NCBI GenBank assembly: GCA_963576735.1
Contig: OY755171.1
Span: 15,810,001-15,874,000, forward strand
Source of the DNA: Bedellia somnulentella
Lineage: Eukaryota > Arthropoda > Insecta > Lepidoptera > Bedelliidae
DNA: 64,000 bases
Reading direction: 5' to 3'
The notes under the pieces were generated by a model. That model was not told where the DNA came from and made no database searches. It saw nothing but the letters and a program-made list of their open reading frames with translations. Shown in pieces: positions 1 through 11,142 of the stretch. The position numbers and the translations under genes were made by a program. The stretch's first letter is position 1. Every line of letters starts with the position of its first letter.

Positions 1-92
1 AACAAATAAAAGTTTTGTTAAACCGAAATGAGATATTTTTTTAGCATGATATGAAAAATTCCATGTTTCATTCGCATTATTAGTTCTGAGGT

Positions 93-1340
93 GTACCAGG
101 CCACTCAGAATGTATTGCGAAAAAGGGTTTTAATGTATGAAACACTGGCCGGTTGTAATGTATACTGAAAATATGAGTCTTTATAAGTTATAAAATTATT
201 TTTTACGAGCTATTTTAAATTGAAAAATGAATCTGAGCCGGGAATATTTTCGCGCTATGATTTTTTACGATTTCAAATGTCGCTTAAAACCAGACAAATC
301 ATACGATAGACTTCAAATGGCGTTTATGGATGAAGGACCTTCCAAGGCAACCGTGTATCGTTGGTATAACGAATTCAAGCGTGATTGATTAACTTTGCGG
401 GATGAAGAAAGAAGTGGTCGCCCTCTAACGGCTGTTACAGATGAAAACGTGGTGGAAGTGAAAAATAGGCGAATAACGTATCTAGAGATTCAACACATTA
501 TGCAGATTGGATCGGGAAGCGTTCATGAAATTTTACACGTACATCTTCACGTGTGGAGGATAGTTTCACGCTGGGTGCCACACAACCTCACCGAGGTACA
601 GAAACAAGCCCGGGTGGAATGGTGTCGTGATATGATTAATAAATTTGATGCTGGCTCATCTCGGCGTGTTTACGACATCGTTACAGGTGATGAGTCTTGG
701 ATTTATCAATACGATCCTGAAACGAAGCGCCAGTCGACGGTTTGGGTATTTCAAAACGAAGCGACCCCTACCAAAGTGAAGAGATCTAGAAGCGGTGAGA
801 AGATTTTGATCGCAAGTTTTTTCAATATGACTGGCTATTTGGTGTCAATTCCATTACAAGATCAAAGAAGTATCAACGCAGACTGGTATAGTACTAAATG
901 CTTGCCAGTAGTTTTCTCAGTTGTGAGCAACAATCGACCAAACACAGGGCTCCGCGGGCTACTGCTTCACCACGACAACGCGCCCGCTCACACCGCGCTC
1001 AAAACGACGGACTTCTGAACAGCACGCCGGTCAAACTCTTGGGTCACCCTCCTTACAGCCCTGACCTGGCACCGTGTGACTTCTTTTTATTCCCTAAAAT
1101 AACAAATCAACTCAAAGGGATACAATTTTCATCGCCGGAAGATGCGCTGTCAGCGTTTCAGCGGGCTGTAAATGAGGTGTCTGCGGCGGACTGGAAAAAG
1201 TGTTTCGAAAACTGGTTTAGACGTATGAAACTTTGTGAAGACGCTGGTGGAGAGTACTTTGAAAAGATTTAATAAAAACATTTTTACCCATAGAACACTT
1301 TTTTTTATTTTCGCAAAAATTTCTGAGTGTCCCACGTATG
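93..1340 (+). mobile_element. mariner-type DNA transposon, decayed
   Basis: A 1.25-kb element with imperfect terminal inverted repeats. The left end (about 95-125) shares CACTCAGAA and TTGCGAAAA with the reverse complement of the right end (about 1309-1338), and TA lies just outside both ends, as expected for the mariner TA target. A transposase pseudogene fills the interior. The repeats have diverged and the gene is broken, so this copy is old and non-autonomous. Exact ends are approximate. Confidence 0.85.
227..1272 (+). pseudogene. mariner D,D34D transposase, broken by a stop and a frameshift
   Basis: Translation from the ATG at 227 gives a mariner N-terminus (MNLSREYFRAMIFYDFK) with the helix-turn-helix region, then RSGRPLTAVT. 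The first catalytic Asp is in TGDESW, the second in HHDNAPAH, and the third in SPDLAPCDFFLF. There are two lesions. An in-frame TGA lies at 386-388, just after FKRD. A one-base shift lies near 1010-1018, between HHDN and SPD. Counted across that break the spacing fits the D34D rule of mariner if one base has been lost. The enzyme would cut and paste the element at TA sites in the nucleus. It cannot be made from this copy. A polyadenylation-like AATAAA follows the stop. Confidence 0.9.
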
Positions 1341-3046
1341 TCATAAAAAGATAATATACTACAAGGTTAAGCCTCAAAGGAATTTGGATAGCTTACAACA
1401 TTTAGACCGTTAAAATTTTCAACGTAGGTATTTTTTCTAGGTCTGGATAGATTATGAGAGATATTTATATTTAATAAACAATTTTCATGTGTTAAATATT
1501 TGATATTTTTTTTCTAATTTTTAGAATCTAGTTAAGTTATAAGTGTTTTTCTTTTGTTATTTCTTTAATGCAACATCTTTTGGTTTGACTCACATCTCTT
1601 TCATCTCATTGATATCTGTCTTAATGATCACGATACATCAATTGAATAAAACGCAAGAGTAAATGAAACGAAATTAAGCTTCACCCAGACTAATTTTTTC
1701 TCAAATTAGTTCTAACTTGTAAGTGCATAATTGAAACACAGATAAGTCGAGTTAATCAAGACAATGTTTCTTTTCGTGTAATATAAAGTCAACTCTGTGT
1801 TCAGCTCACGTTCCAAACTACATAATGAGGGTCGTTAACCTCAACTAACATTAATTACCGAAAAAAGGCTGCCTACATATTGAAACATATTTCAAGTTAC
1901 AGGGAATTTATTAATGCTTCTAGAAAATAGGAAAAAGGGCTCAAAAAAATTTGACAGAGTGTAGATGAATTACTACTCACTTATGAAAATACAGTAAAAG
2001 AATATTAGAGAATATTAATGATCTAAAAGATGTGCCTGAAGACCTTTTTCTTAACATCGCGTAACATTACAACGATTTTTCTAAATGTAAACTATGTTTT
2101 TATAACAACTAAAAATAATAAGATTTATAATTTGGTATGCAAAGTTTTACCAAAATTATGCTGATTACAAAACCATTTCGAGATATTATGTTTTTGAACA
2201 ATATTTTCTTGGAATTATATCAAATAAACCTGCAAAAAACTGTAAAAGTGTTTGACCTTCAATGTCATTTCAAAGATATTCGTTTTTGCAGTTTATTAAT
2301 ATAATATCGAAAATGATAGGTTTATTAATTATAATATCGTAATAATTTTATATCATTTGAGATCACGTGCTTAAACATTTCGCTTCATTTGCATGTCGCT
2401 ACGTGATTCTTTCGATCGATGACGTCATTGAGAATAAAAGTTGAATTATCTTTAAAAAATCATAACTTTACTTAATCTCCTTAATTTCGTGTTTGCTATC
2501 GAATAAAAATATTTAATAAATACAAAAAAGAACTTTGCATACTGAATTGGAAAGTGGATTTTATTTTAATTATTCAATACGATGTTTTTGTCATTTTTGA
2601 ATTTAAGAACATAATAATTTTATTTTTACGACCATAAAAAATGTGTGTGTGTGTATGTTTTTACTCTTATCTTTTTATTGTATTTGTATGTACGACTATA
2701 TAAGTACGCGTTTTCTTTATTTCGGATAGTCAAAATCTAATAAATGTATGGCTCTATAATTGATTACCCTTTTAAAAAAAGTAACATAACAAAACTTACT
2801 TTAGAAAATGAAAAACTTTATAGATCACCTGACTCCTGGAATTAATATACGTGTTTCTGTTAACAAACAGAAATGATTCACTTATTTGAAGACCTTCTGA
2901 AAACAGGAGCATCCAAGTAATATGTCTATGTCAGTGAAGAGCTTTAGTGTCTGACCGCAAATGATTATGCTTTAAATACTAGTCGACCTAGATACGCGTT
3001 TTCGTGGCGCAAACGAGAATCATTACTGAAGAACTGTGTTGATTGG
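1341..3046. other. AT-rich DNA, no gene seen
   Basis: No convincing coding frame or recognised repeat. It contains a short GT microsatellite near 2643-2656 and an isolated CRE-like octamer TGACGTCA at 2420-2427. Two similar AT-rich motifs near 2290-2340 look like a small local duplication. Confidence 0.4.
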
Positions 3047-3510
3047 GGATTTTATTGTTCCGGGATGTATAATTTCTACCTGCTTCTGGTAGATAAGACT
3101 TCACTTCAAATAGTTTGGTTCATTATTCAGTGTAAAGTTGGACAGCAGTCTTGTTGATTAGGAAAACATTTTACTTACTTACTTATACTCACGCCCATTA
3201 CTTCTATTGGGGTAGGCAGAGAATATTGATCGCCACTTACAACGATCTTGACAAATCTCTCTGGCTTCACTTATATTCATTATTCTTCTCTTACATGCTT
3301 TTTATTCTTCTCGTTCGTTTCGTTCGGACCCCCGCCTTTATAAGTTTTTTTTTCTATCTGGTCTAGAAACGTTTTACGAGGCCGGATTTTATTGTTCCGG
3401 GACGTATAATTTCTACCTGCTTCTGAAAGATAACATTTCTCTTCAGATAATATGGTTCATTATTCAGTATAAAACTTGGATTACAGTGTTGTTGACGAGG
3501 AAATCATTTA
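3047..3510. repeat. 127-bp imperfect direct repeats flanking a LINE fragment
   Basis: Positions 3047-3173 and 3384-3510 align over their whole length at roughly 85% identity by eye. Both contain ATTTTATTGTTCCGGGA, TATAATTTCTACCTGCTTCTG and GGTTCATTATTCAGT. The first copy ends exactly at the 3' tail of the LINE-3 fragment and the second begins at its truncated 5' end. That placement is what a very long target-site duplication would give. A tandem duplication later split by the LINE is the alternative. Confidence 0.7.
3174..3383 (-). mobile_element. LINE-3, 5'-truncated 3' end
   Basis: Read on the minus strand, this matches the C-terminal coding end of the LINE-3 reverse transcriptase (EARE...CQDR...W-type sequence). 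It then shows the family 3' terminus CTCTGCCTACCCC, GGGCGTGAGTATAAG and a (GTAA)n tail. The reading frame is interrupted. The same family recurs at 4321-4830, 11308-11440, 12418-12560, 53490-53580, 59222-60085 and 62840-63330. Confidence 0.75.
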
Positions 3511-3547
3511 TAGATTAAACTTCGTAAAAATAAATATGATTAAATTT

Positions 3548-3718
3548 GCTGTGTAGTGCTGGCTTAGAATGTCGCTACCCCTTTCTACCCATATCGGGGC
3601 TTTTTATTGGATTTTTGGGCGATGCGGATAGAAATGAGATGGAGACCCATCACCAAATACCTTTATTTTACCGCCTTTTCCCCACTCAACTCCCAAAAGT
3701 GGCTGAGTGACGAAAAAA
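3548..3718 (+). mobile_element. SINE-A copy, 3' end lost at a SINE-B junction
   Basis: It begins with the family start GCTGTGTAGTG and carries TTTTTGGGCGATGCGG, GAGACCCATCACCAA and CCAAAAGTGGCTGAG. The last third is missing where SINE-B begins. Confidence 0.8.
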
Positions 3719-4081
3719 CGACGTGATAGCACAATAGGTAGAACACCGGTTAACGTGCAAGCGACTAGTGTTCAAATCCCCGGTCGGGCCTACACCAATT
3801 TGTCTTTTCTAAAGACATATGTGTGGTTAATTTATCATGGTTGTTAACGGTGAGGGAAAACATCGTGAGAAAACCCACATGACTGAGTTGTACTTAGTCA
3901 TGTGACAGTGTATTCGTACAAAACGGCGATAGGCCTGCCCCTTATCACGTGAGTACACTGTCCATGCAAAACGTGGGTACTCTGAACACCAGGTGACAAA
4001 GTCACGTGATGTTCAGAAGTATTAGTACCTCTGCCAACACCTTCGGGGATATTCGGCGTGAACGTTTATGTTATGTAATGT
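3719..4081 (+). mobile_element. SINE-B, tRNA-derived, full length
   Basis: The head looks like a tRNA: an A-box-like TAGCACAATAGGTA at 3727-3740 and a B-box-like GTGTTCAAATCCC at 3768-3780. The body has CCTACACCAATTTGTC, GTGTGGTTAATTTATC and GATAGGCCTGCCCC. The 3' end has CTCTGCCAACACCTTCGGGGA, GGCGTGAACG and a TTATG tail. RNA polymerase III transcription is inferred from the boxes. Confidence 0.85.
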
Positions 4082-4320
4082 TTGTATGTATGTATGTATT
4101 AAATTTATAAATTTTTTTGAACCTCGTATTGTTTCTCAAGGGCTTATGGTTATAATAAAAATCATTGCGTTGTGTAAACTTACATCGCCAAAATATACAA
4201 CAGAAATACCAGAAAACAGAAATACCCATGGCTTGCATGTAGTCGTAATATTTTTCTTTCTTCCATAAATTAATAAAACATAGGACACTCACATTTCTCG
4301 TCGATGTTTGTCTTAAAACG

Positions 4321-4830
4321 TCACAATAAATCTATAGACAACCACTCAAAAGGAATAAATCGCCACTTTGTACGATTCTGGCAAACCTCTCTGGCTTCGT
4401 TCACATCCATCAATCGTTTCATACATGCTCTTTTATTCTTCATACTTCGGACACCTGCATTTTTGAGCACATTTCCTATTTGATCCAAATGAGTCCTCCG
4501 AGGTCGTCCTCTACTAACATTACCTTCCACATTGACTCTATTGTTCTCTTTCACCAATTTACTGTAATCCATCCTCTCTATATGCCCAAACCTTCTCAAC
4601 ATTCCTTTTTCTATCTTTCTTACAATATCATCTTTTACACCACACTTTTCACGAATCACATCATTCCTCACACGATCACATAACCTTACATCACAATTTT
4701 TTTCTGAGGGATCTCATTTCTACTGCATTCACTCTGCTTTCATGCTTCTTCTGCCACACCCAACATTCACTGCCATACAAAAGCGTAGGAACGAGGACAG
4801 CATCATGGACAGCCATTCGGGCCTTCAAAA
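4321..4830 (-). pseudogene. LINE-3 reverse transcriptase, C-terminal fragment
   Basis: A minus-strand open frame (4321-4671) carries the typical C-terminal tail of an insect non-LTR reverse transcriptase: VKDDIVRKIEKGMLRRFGH, IERMDYSKLV, GRPRRTHLDQIGNVLK, then KRACMKRLMDVNEAREVC. Upstream on the same strand, up to about 4830, the frame is broken. It still reads ARMAVHDAVLVPTLLYGSEC-like sequence and HKK/HESRVNAVEM-like sequence. The polymerase core and endonuclease are absent, so this is a truncated, inactive copy. Similar fragments are often annotated in insects as endonuclease-reverse transcriptase. I favour an RTE-like or related clade but cannot assign it by eye. Confidence 0.8.
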
Positions 4831-4981
4831 TTCACTATAAATGATATCCCAGTCAAAGGCTAATCCTCTGGGTTCCCTACGTGTGTTTGATAAACCTTTC
4901 TTGAAAATTGATACATTGACAAGCTTAAACCGAATCTATTATAGAGCGATAACTTGTTTCTCCAAATATCGTTTGTTGGAT

Positions 4982-5047
4982 GTACTTACGTTATTTGAAA
5001 TATATTGTAAATACATATGTCCGTATATTTATTTTAGTATTTATTCA
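4982..5047 (+). repeat. possible SINE-C 3' tail fragment
   Basis: ATATGTCCGTATATTTATTT at about 5016-5036 resembles the 3' end of the SINE at 55756-56008 (reverse complement). It is short and diverged. Confidence 0.3.
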
Positions 5048-5989
5048 AGGCCAAATTTGAAAAGGTTATCTTTCTAAATAAATACAAAGGCTAGTAAACT
5101 CTTTTAAAAAGGTTTTCAACAAAACATCTCAAAAAACCTTCAGACATGCGCCTATCCTATAGTCTTTTTTTTTAAAGGCAAATAAACGTAAACAAATTAA
5201 TAATATGCATATTATAGAATAGAATAGAATAAATCTTTATTGGACATCAAACACTACAAAAGAAATTATCATATAGTTTATAGTGAGGCACAATCGGCGG
5301 TCTAATCGCTAATAGCGATCTCTTCCAGACAACCTTTGGAAGGTGAGATCGGTAAACTAGTTATCTGGGTAGATGCACAAAACAAGCTTATTTTAAAACT
5401 AACTTATTTAATTGAAATAATAAATAATAACATAAATATTAATTACACAAAATAATATACATATTACACACATTTGAACACACATACATACATAACTACA
5501 TACTTTTATATGAGAAGTAATTACTGTGTATGCCATTTAAAAATTAGGTTTGCAAGAAATAACCGCTAATAAATCATGTGGTTAGCATACAAAGATTTTG
5601 TTAGCAATGATTAAAATCAGGCTGCAATTCGTGTTCTGCAAATAATCATGACAATGGTCTGTAATTTAAACACAAACTGATAGCGAGTTTTATTTTGTAT
5701 CTGCAAAATAAACAGTCACTCCGCAGAATAATTACTTGGGCAGCAATATTATACATTAGGTCAGCAGAGAAAACATTTCTACACGCAACTTATTTGACTG
5801 TATAGCATATTTTAAATTTGGATGGCAATTTAAATAATTGTTTTGCGTATTTATTGAAAAATCAGTTATAAAATAGCTACTAATTGTGAAGTTTTCGACG
5901 CACAGTGGGAAAATTTTAATGATTTCAAGAAACAAAATTTCAGTAAGTGGCTTGTCTCACTGCCAATTGAAACAAAGGAATGAAGAGAG

Positions 5990-6122
5990 GGAAAATGTGA
6001 CTGTCCAGCTTTTTTTAATTTCTACGTATGTAAACACTTTTGTGTACTTTTGTTAATTCATTCTGTGTATTTGTAATTGTTTTTCCATATTTGATGTACA
6101 ATAAAGAGTTTTCTATTCTATT
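5990..6122 (+). mobile_element. LINE-T 3' end, plus strand, nested in the MULE
   Basis: Ends with TTTGATGTACAATAAAGAG and TTCTATTCTATTCTA, matching the 3' ends at 5215 and 38124. The 5' limit is approximate. Confidence 0.6.
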
Positions 6123-6157
6123 CTAAACACCTGATTGTCTTAGCGATCCGCTTAAAG

Positions 6158-6256
6158 CATGTGGTGCCTCCAATTGAAGCAAAGAATATTCCCATAGGGA
6201 AAAAGAGGAAACGTGGCCGGCCTTCAAAGGCAAAACGAGCATTAATTATACAATAA
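6158..6256 (+). pseudogene. MULE transposase C-terminal remnant
   Basis: The frame reads HVVPPIEAKNIPIGKKRKRG then RPSKAKRALIIQ and a TAA stop. A proline-rich stretch followed by an AT-hook-like RKRGRPSKAK is typical of the C-terminal tail of SWIM-domain MULE proteins. Only about 32 codons remain, with no catalytic residues, so the family call rests on this tail plus the 9-bp duplication. Confidence 0.5.
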
Positions 6257-6813
6257 ATAAAAAAAAAGTTACTGTTTCTTGAATATAATAATTATAAAAC
6301 TAAAACATCTTCTTTATTATTCCATCAAAATATCTCTGCTATAATACTGAAAGTAACCTACTTACTGAGAGAGAATAAATAAATGAATCATCAGTAAGTG
6401 ATGCGCCCATTTAGTGCTTTTTAGGTATGATATTTATTTATTATTTGCTAGACTAATTTAAGCGGCACCAAACTGATTTTTTTGCTTATTCTCTGAGTGC
6501 TTACCAAAATTAAATTAACTACAGGTCACTCATTGCAGCTTTGATATATACACAGCTGTACAAAAAAAAATACTGCTGTTCAGAATGATATATATTGCAG
6601 ACTGATTTATTAATATTTGCTGAACACAAGTTGCTGTCCAACTATCAATTTTAGCTTACCAATTAAATATTTCTGCTCACAAATATGCCAATACTTTGCT
6701 AACCGTTTAAATAACACCCCTTTTATATATACAAGTAATACAAATACCTAAATAAAATACACAAATACGTTTTAGAAATATAATTAATACATATAATTTA
6801 AAAAGCAACAGTA

Positions 6814-7068
6814 TTACAGCGCTTCAGTGAGATAGTGTTGTTTCACCAGATCCTTGAACACATAAAGTGATTTAGCCAATCGCACCTCCACAGGAAGTGC
6901 GTTCCACAATTGCACAGCGTGTACAGAAAAAGAGGAGCCATAGAAATTGGTTGAATGAGAGGGAATAATTAATTGAAGATTATGGTCTGAACGTAAATTA
7001 AGGTTATGGGAAGAAGATAGAAATTGAAAACGTTCTTTAAGATAGAAAGGGGTGGCAGGATTGAACAA
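6814..7068 (-). pseudogene. LINE-T reverse transcriptase, C-terminal stub
   Basis: An 84-codon minus-strand frame contains HSTNFYGSSFSVHAVQLWNA and LPVEVRLAKSLYVFKDLV. This is the post-polymerase C-terminal signature common in Jockey/CR1-type LINE proteins (FxVxxxxLWNSLPxxIR). It is 5'-truncated by incomplete reverse transcription and is not functional. Confidence 0.75.
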
Positions 7069-7131
7069 GATAGAGTATATGTCTCTATTTTTTGGGAAAT
7101 AAACGTAAACAAATTAATAATATGCATATTA

Positions 7132-8073
7132 TTTCCCATTTGTTGCAAACCTACACCGATTTCGACAAATTAGGTAATAATCGATTTCCTGGCCAACAGA
7201 TAGTTTTGTTTATTGTAATACGCACCTTAAATTAAAGTAGTAAGGTACGATTTCGTGTGCAAATATGAAATAAAGGTTTCAATATCCCGAAGTCTATGGG
7301 GAGCGTTAAATCAAGATATTTCTTCGGAGCGGTATCTTGGATCTGTTTGGTGACCGGCTATTCGTATCTTTCTTAGACATTGAAAATATATCACTTAAAC
7401 TTAGCTTTGAATCTTTTACAACATGATATCTATTGGACCACATCGTACAAGCATGTATGTCTTTAACTCGTAACCATAAATGTCCAAAAAGGGGTGGCAA
7501 GGGCTGCAAAGGTTTAGTAAGGAAGTATTGCTAAATACCTGCACGCAGCACCAACTTCCGGGAAAACTTCTTTTCCATACGCACAAGTAATATAATTAAC
7601 AGTCTTTGCAACTCAAACGAGGTCGATATATTTAGCAGTAGTTTTGAGACGATTAAATCCAGTTTTATACGCAATTTTGTATCTTCTTTGGCGCAGCGGT
7701 AGTAGCAGTTAACTATAGAGTATGTCTTACATGTTTTCTGTACAGTTATACCTTTAGATTTATTTTATTTTTATAAAAGGTACACCCTATTATATGTTAT
7801 GATTAATTACATAAAAAAGAAACTATTGTTAGCATAATTATGAGTGTACAACCTTGTGTTTTTTTATTATTATTAAGTTTTGTAACAATGAAAACTGATA
7901 ATTGGCTTTTAGTTTTACTTTTAAGTTGCTAATTAACTATAACTAGCTGTAAGTTTTCCGTAATTATAAAATAAATAAATAAAAGATGATGATGGGGAGA
8001 ACTTTTGTGGTATAGGCTCGTAGGCAATAATTTTCAATTGACACTTCATATATTAAATATAAAATATAGATTA
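7132..8073. other. AT-rich DNA with a possible SINE-A fragment
   Basis: No gene is seen. Near 7455-7505 the motif CATAAATGTCCAAAAAGGGG followed by TGGCA resembles the minus-strand 3' end of the SINE-A2 subfamily. TTGGCGCAGCGGTAGTAGC near 7689-7707 looks like a tRNA A-box region, but no B box follows. Confidence 0.35.
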
Positions 8074-8259
8074 GCTGTGTTGTGTTTGCTTAGAATAACG
8101 CTGACCCATTTCTTACCGCGGGTGTCACATTGGGGCATTTAAAATGATTGTTGGGCGATGTGGTTGGAGACCCGTCACCATCAGCCTCTTTAATTTTAAA
8201 TTTGAAAGCTCTGGCTACCCTTTTTGGGATCTATAGCTATGGGTATTTGTATGTATGCA
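8074..8259 (+). mobile_element. SINE-A copy, diverged
   Basis: It starts GCTGTGTTGTG and carries TTGGGCGATGTGGTTGGAGA and AGCTCTGGCTACCC, with a TATG-type tail. Confidence 0.75.
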
Positions 8260-8788
8260 CTATAAATATATTAAGCAAGGAAGAAACAAAGAAAACATTT
8301 ATTCATTGCCGAATACAAAAAAGACAACGATAGTTACACTCACATACATTTAGAAACACTTAACAATCAATCATTGTAATACTTGAATTTAAATTATTAA
8401 GTCAATATTCTGGAATCAAATATCTGTATTGAAAGACCCCGAAGATGAGCACATAAACACAAATAAAAAAAAGTAATAAAAAAATGGTCCCGGGTTTTAA
8501 ATGAGATGTCATTATAAAAAAGGGCGTTAAACCACTACCTTGATTAAAAGTAACAGTTTCATGTTCTTTGCACTAGAAATAATGAACAGACTTTTCAGGA
8601 ATATCATTTTTAAAAATAATTATTTCCGTATAAAAAAAAGAGTTCGTCTTTTCTGATAAACAAAATTAAGACATATTTACCAAAATGCTTTGCACACCCA
8701 TCATATTCGCATATGGCATAAATATAGATCGCCAATTATTATTTCGCCAACAAATAAAGGAAACACAATAAAGTTAAACCAAAAAACG
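8260..8788. other. AT-rich DNA, nothing recognised
   Basis: No open frame of note and no repeat that I could match elsewhere in the window. Confidence 0.4.
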
Positions 8789-8897
8789 TTAAACGTGGGT
8801 ACTCTTAACACCAACTAATAATGTCACGAGGTGTTCAGAAGTATCAGTACCTCTGCCAACCCATTTGGGGATATACGGCGTGAACATTAGAGTTTGA
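8789..8897 (+). mobile_element. SINE-B 3' fragment
   Basis: It shares CGTGGGTACTC, GGTGTTCAGAAGTAT and CCTCTGCCAACCC with the end of SINE-B. Confidence 0.75.
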
Positions 8898-9257
8898 AAC
8901 AATACCTTTTAAATCAACAAATGGGCTGGCTGTGCTAGTCCCTGTGTGACTAATTAGTTAACTACAAACAATCGAGGTACAGCCATACACATAACAGCTC
9001 AAACACTTGGTCGCCATCTCAGTGATCAATGTCAGTTCCAAGTAGTTGAGACTGAGTACAAGCGCGGTCTATAGATACGAGTATACATCACTGACCAAAT
9101 GTTCCGAACTCTCTGCCCTTGCTCTCTGCACCTAACTGTAACTAGATTGCGATATAGTTAAAAAAAACCCACGAATCTTTCTTTTTAATCTTCGAATATA
9201 GCATATAATATAAATATGTTATTTGGTGCTGAAAAAACTTGCTATCCATTTTTAGGA
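8898..9257. other. no gene seen
   Basis: Unmatched DNA of moderate GC content (around 8930-9130) without a long open frame. Confidence 0.35.
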
Positions 9258-9583
9258 CATACATACATATACTCACTGCTATAAATGCCTAGAAGGGGTA
9301 GCCAGAGCTAAGGAACTAGAAATTTCTCATCCACTTTTGGAAAGTTGATTGGGGAAAAGATGGCAAAATAAAGGTTGTTGGTGATGGGTCTCCAACCGCA
9401 TCGCCCAAAAATCCCTTAAAAGCCCCTATACCGTTAGTCGCCTCTTACGTACACCCACCGGCAGAAATGGGGTAGTGCTATTCTAATCCGACATTACACA
9501 GCTATATTTAGTCGCCTCTTACGTACACCCACCGGCAGAAATGGGATAGTGCTATTCTAATCCGACACTACACAGCTATAATC
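9258..9583 (-). mobile_element. SINE-A copy with a 74-bp duplicated head
   Basis: A full minus-strand SINE-A whose 5' end is present twice in tandem: 9435-9508 and 9509-9582. The two units differ at only about two or three bases, so the duplication is much younger than the family. Confidence 0.85.
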
Positions 9584-11142
9584 CGTAATATGGCATAGGT
9601 GGGCAATTTTGTAAAAATATTGCTCATTTTATCTAACATAGTAATCAGTAACTTTACAGATTATCCATAAAAATAATAAGGAGTATTTGTTCATAGATTC
9701 GCCACTCGCTACTTTTTGAGCCCAAATATTCTCCGTCGCCAAACAAACGCGTAAATCTCCAATACAAATACTTCGAATCACACAAAGAATTACATCTTTT
9801 CTGCGGGTATTTACTGATCATATTTACAAGGCTCCGAGGTAAACTTTTTCTATTAGGACTGTGCAACTTAGTTTATACAGTATAAGTGGATGTATTTAGA
9901 GTTCTAACTAATAAATGAATAGCTTTTACAGGCATTCAGCAACCAAACGCTACCTCAGTCTCAGCTCCAGCGACGGACTCACAGCATCATTGCCACAATC
10001 CTAATCAATGAAATTCCTGAGAAACTGTGATTCATATTGCCTTTATGTAAGCATGCTATAATCCCATTTCTACGCTGACCACACACTACTAAAGGGGAAT
10101 AAAAGGTTCTTATGAAAACGGATTAAGGGACAGCAACTTTACCTCAATATTTTTCGTTTCAGCTGAAAGGTTTTGGTATTAATGCTAAAAAAACCAGAAG
10201 TTTTTTGCGTAACTTTAAAGTAATCCGCCAACTTAAAACTAAGTAACCGTTAAGTGCTAAGTTAGGTTGTGTATGGCCCGTTTAGTTTTATTCAAAAACT
10301 TTACGGATCGCTGAAAGAACACGAAAATGTGATTCTGTGCAGAATAAGGGGTTGACAAGTTAACAAAAACTTTACCTTCTTATTGTGTAGAGGTGTTTTA
10401 TTTTCTCAAGAAATGTAGTTGAAAACTGAGACGAAAACAAACTTGACGAACTGAATAAGTGTGGTTTACCCTGTTGGTCCATTAATTTATATACGTGGGG
10501 AAAACTAAATGGAAGTCGCCAAAAGTCAGTTGTATAAATTTTCAAGGGGAAATATGTTTGGTAACTAACTATTACTGTTTCCGAACCCTTTAGAGTGCTA
10601 TGTAATTTTCCATATAACTTATGGAATTAGTTGTTACACTCTCATAGATATTTCATAATCAGTTACATAAATACAAGAACTGCAAAACGTCAGTAATTAT
10701 TCTTATTTCAACAGTTCTCGCGTATTCAATGACGTATCGAATTGACCTGATTCCAGAAATAAATTGGCAGATCAAGTGCATTATTAAATAAGGAAAACGC
10801 AAGATCGCAAGCTATTTTACCAGAATTGGATCCAACCGGCTCAGAAAGTGCTGTCACTTTTACGACCTTGTTTGCGTTATTTTCTGAAATGTTGTTTTGC
10901 GAGCGATAGACTCCGAGACAACATAGGTGTGTGGGTACATATTTGAACAAAGGAAAAATTGTATATTAACTTAAAAGGTTCCAGAGGGAAGGCTCAATAA
11001 ATTCGGATAAGGATTTGTAATTATTGGTAGACTTTTACATACATGCAATGCATATATATTCTCTCAAGCCATTTATTTTCATTGGGGTCGGCAGAGTACC
11101 GTCAAGGTGCAGCAACATTGCAGGAGACGAAGGTAAGAATCT
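9584..11142. other. AT-rich DNA with one weak exon candidate
   Basis: No recognised gene or repeat. A splice-acceptor-like TTTTACAG at 9924-9931 is followed by 32 open codons to a TGA at 10028-10030 (AFSNQTLPQSQLQRRTHSII then ATILINEIPEKL). This is not enough to call an exon. Confidence 0.3.

Larger units (their letters stand above)
5512..6719 (+). mobile_element. Mutator-like (MULE) insertion, deleted
   Basis: About 1.2 kb bounded by a 9-bp duplication, the size characteristic of Mutator-like elements. The two ends share an imperfect inverted similarity (ATTTAAA followed by GGTTNGCAA within the first 60 bases). A short frame resembling the basic C-terminus of MULE transposases lies inside. 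Most of the transposase is missing, and a TTCTA-tailed LINE end lies within it. Confidence 0.6.
5503..6728. repeat. 9-bp target duplication CTTTTATAT
   Basis: CTTTTATAT occurs at 5503-5511 and 6720-6728, abutting the Mutator-like insertion. The second LINE-T copy, at about 33798-33806, shows the same site in single, uninterrupted form (ATATAAAAG in LINE orientation). Confidence 0.85.
5215..7096 (-). mobile_element. LINE-T, 5'-truncated non-LTR element with TTCTA tail
   Basis: On the minus strand the insertion runs from a truncated reverse-transcriptase C-terminus (7068) through a 3' untranslated region. It ends in AATAAAGATTTATTCTATTCT at 5215. The 3' region includes CTCACCTTCCAAAGGTTGTC and GAGATCGCTATTAGCGAT, shared with 37829-38124. 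It is flanked by a 35-bp target duplication and is interrupted by the Mutator-like element at 5512-6719. Confidence 0.85.
5180..7131. repeat. 35-bp perfect target-site duplication (5180-5214 and 7097-7131)
   Basis: Positions 5180-5214 and 7097-7131 are identical over 35 bases (starting AAATAAACGTAAAC, ending AATATGCATATTA). They abut the two ends of the minus-strand LINE-T insertion. Confidence 0.9.

Noticed and set aside
9932..10030. A host exon after the acceptor-like TTTTACAG.
   Set aside because: Only 32 codons, no donor, no recognisable protein. Such sites are expected by chance in 64 kb.
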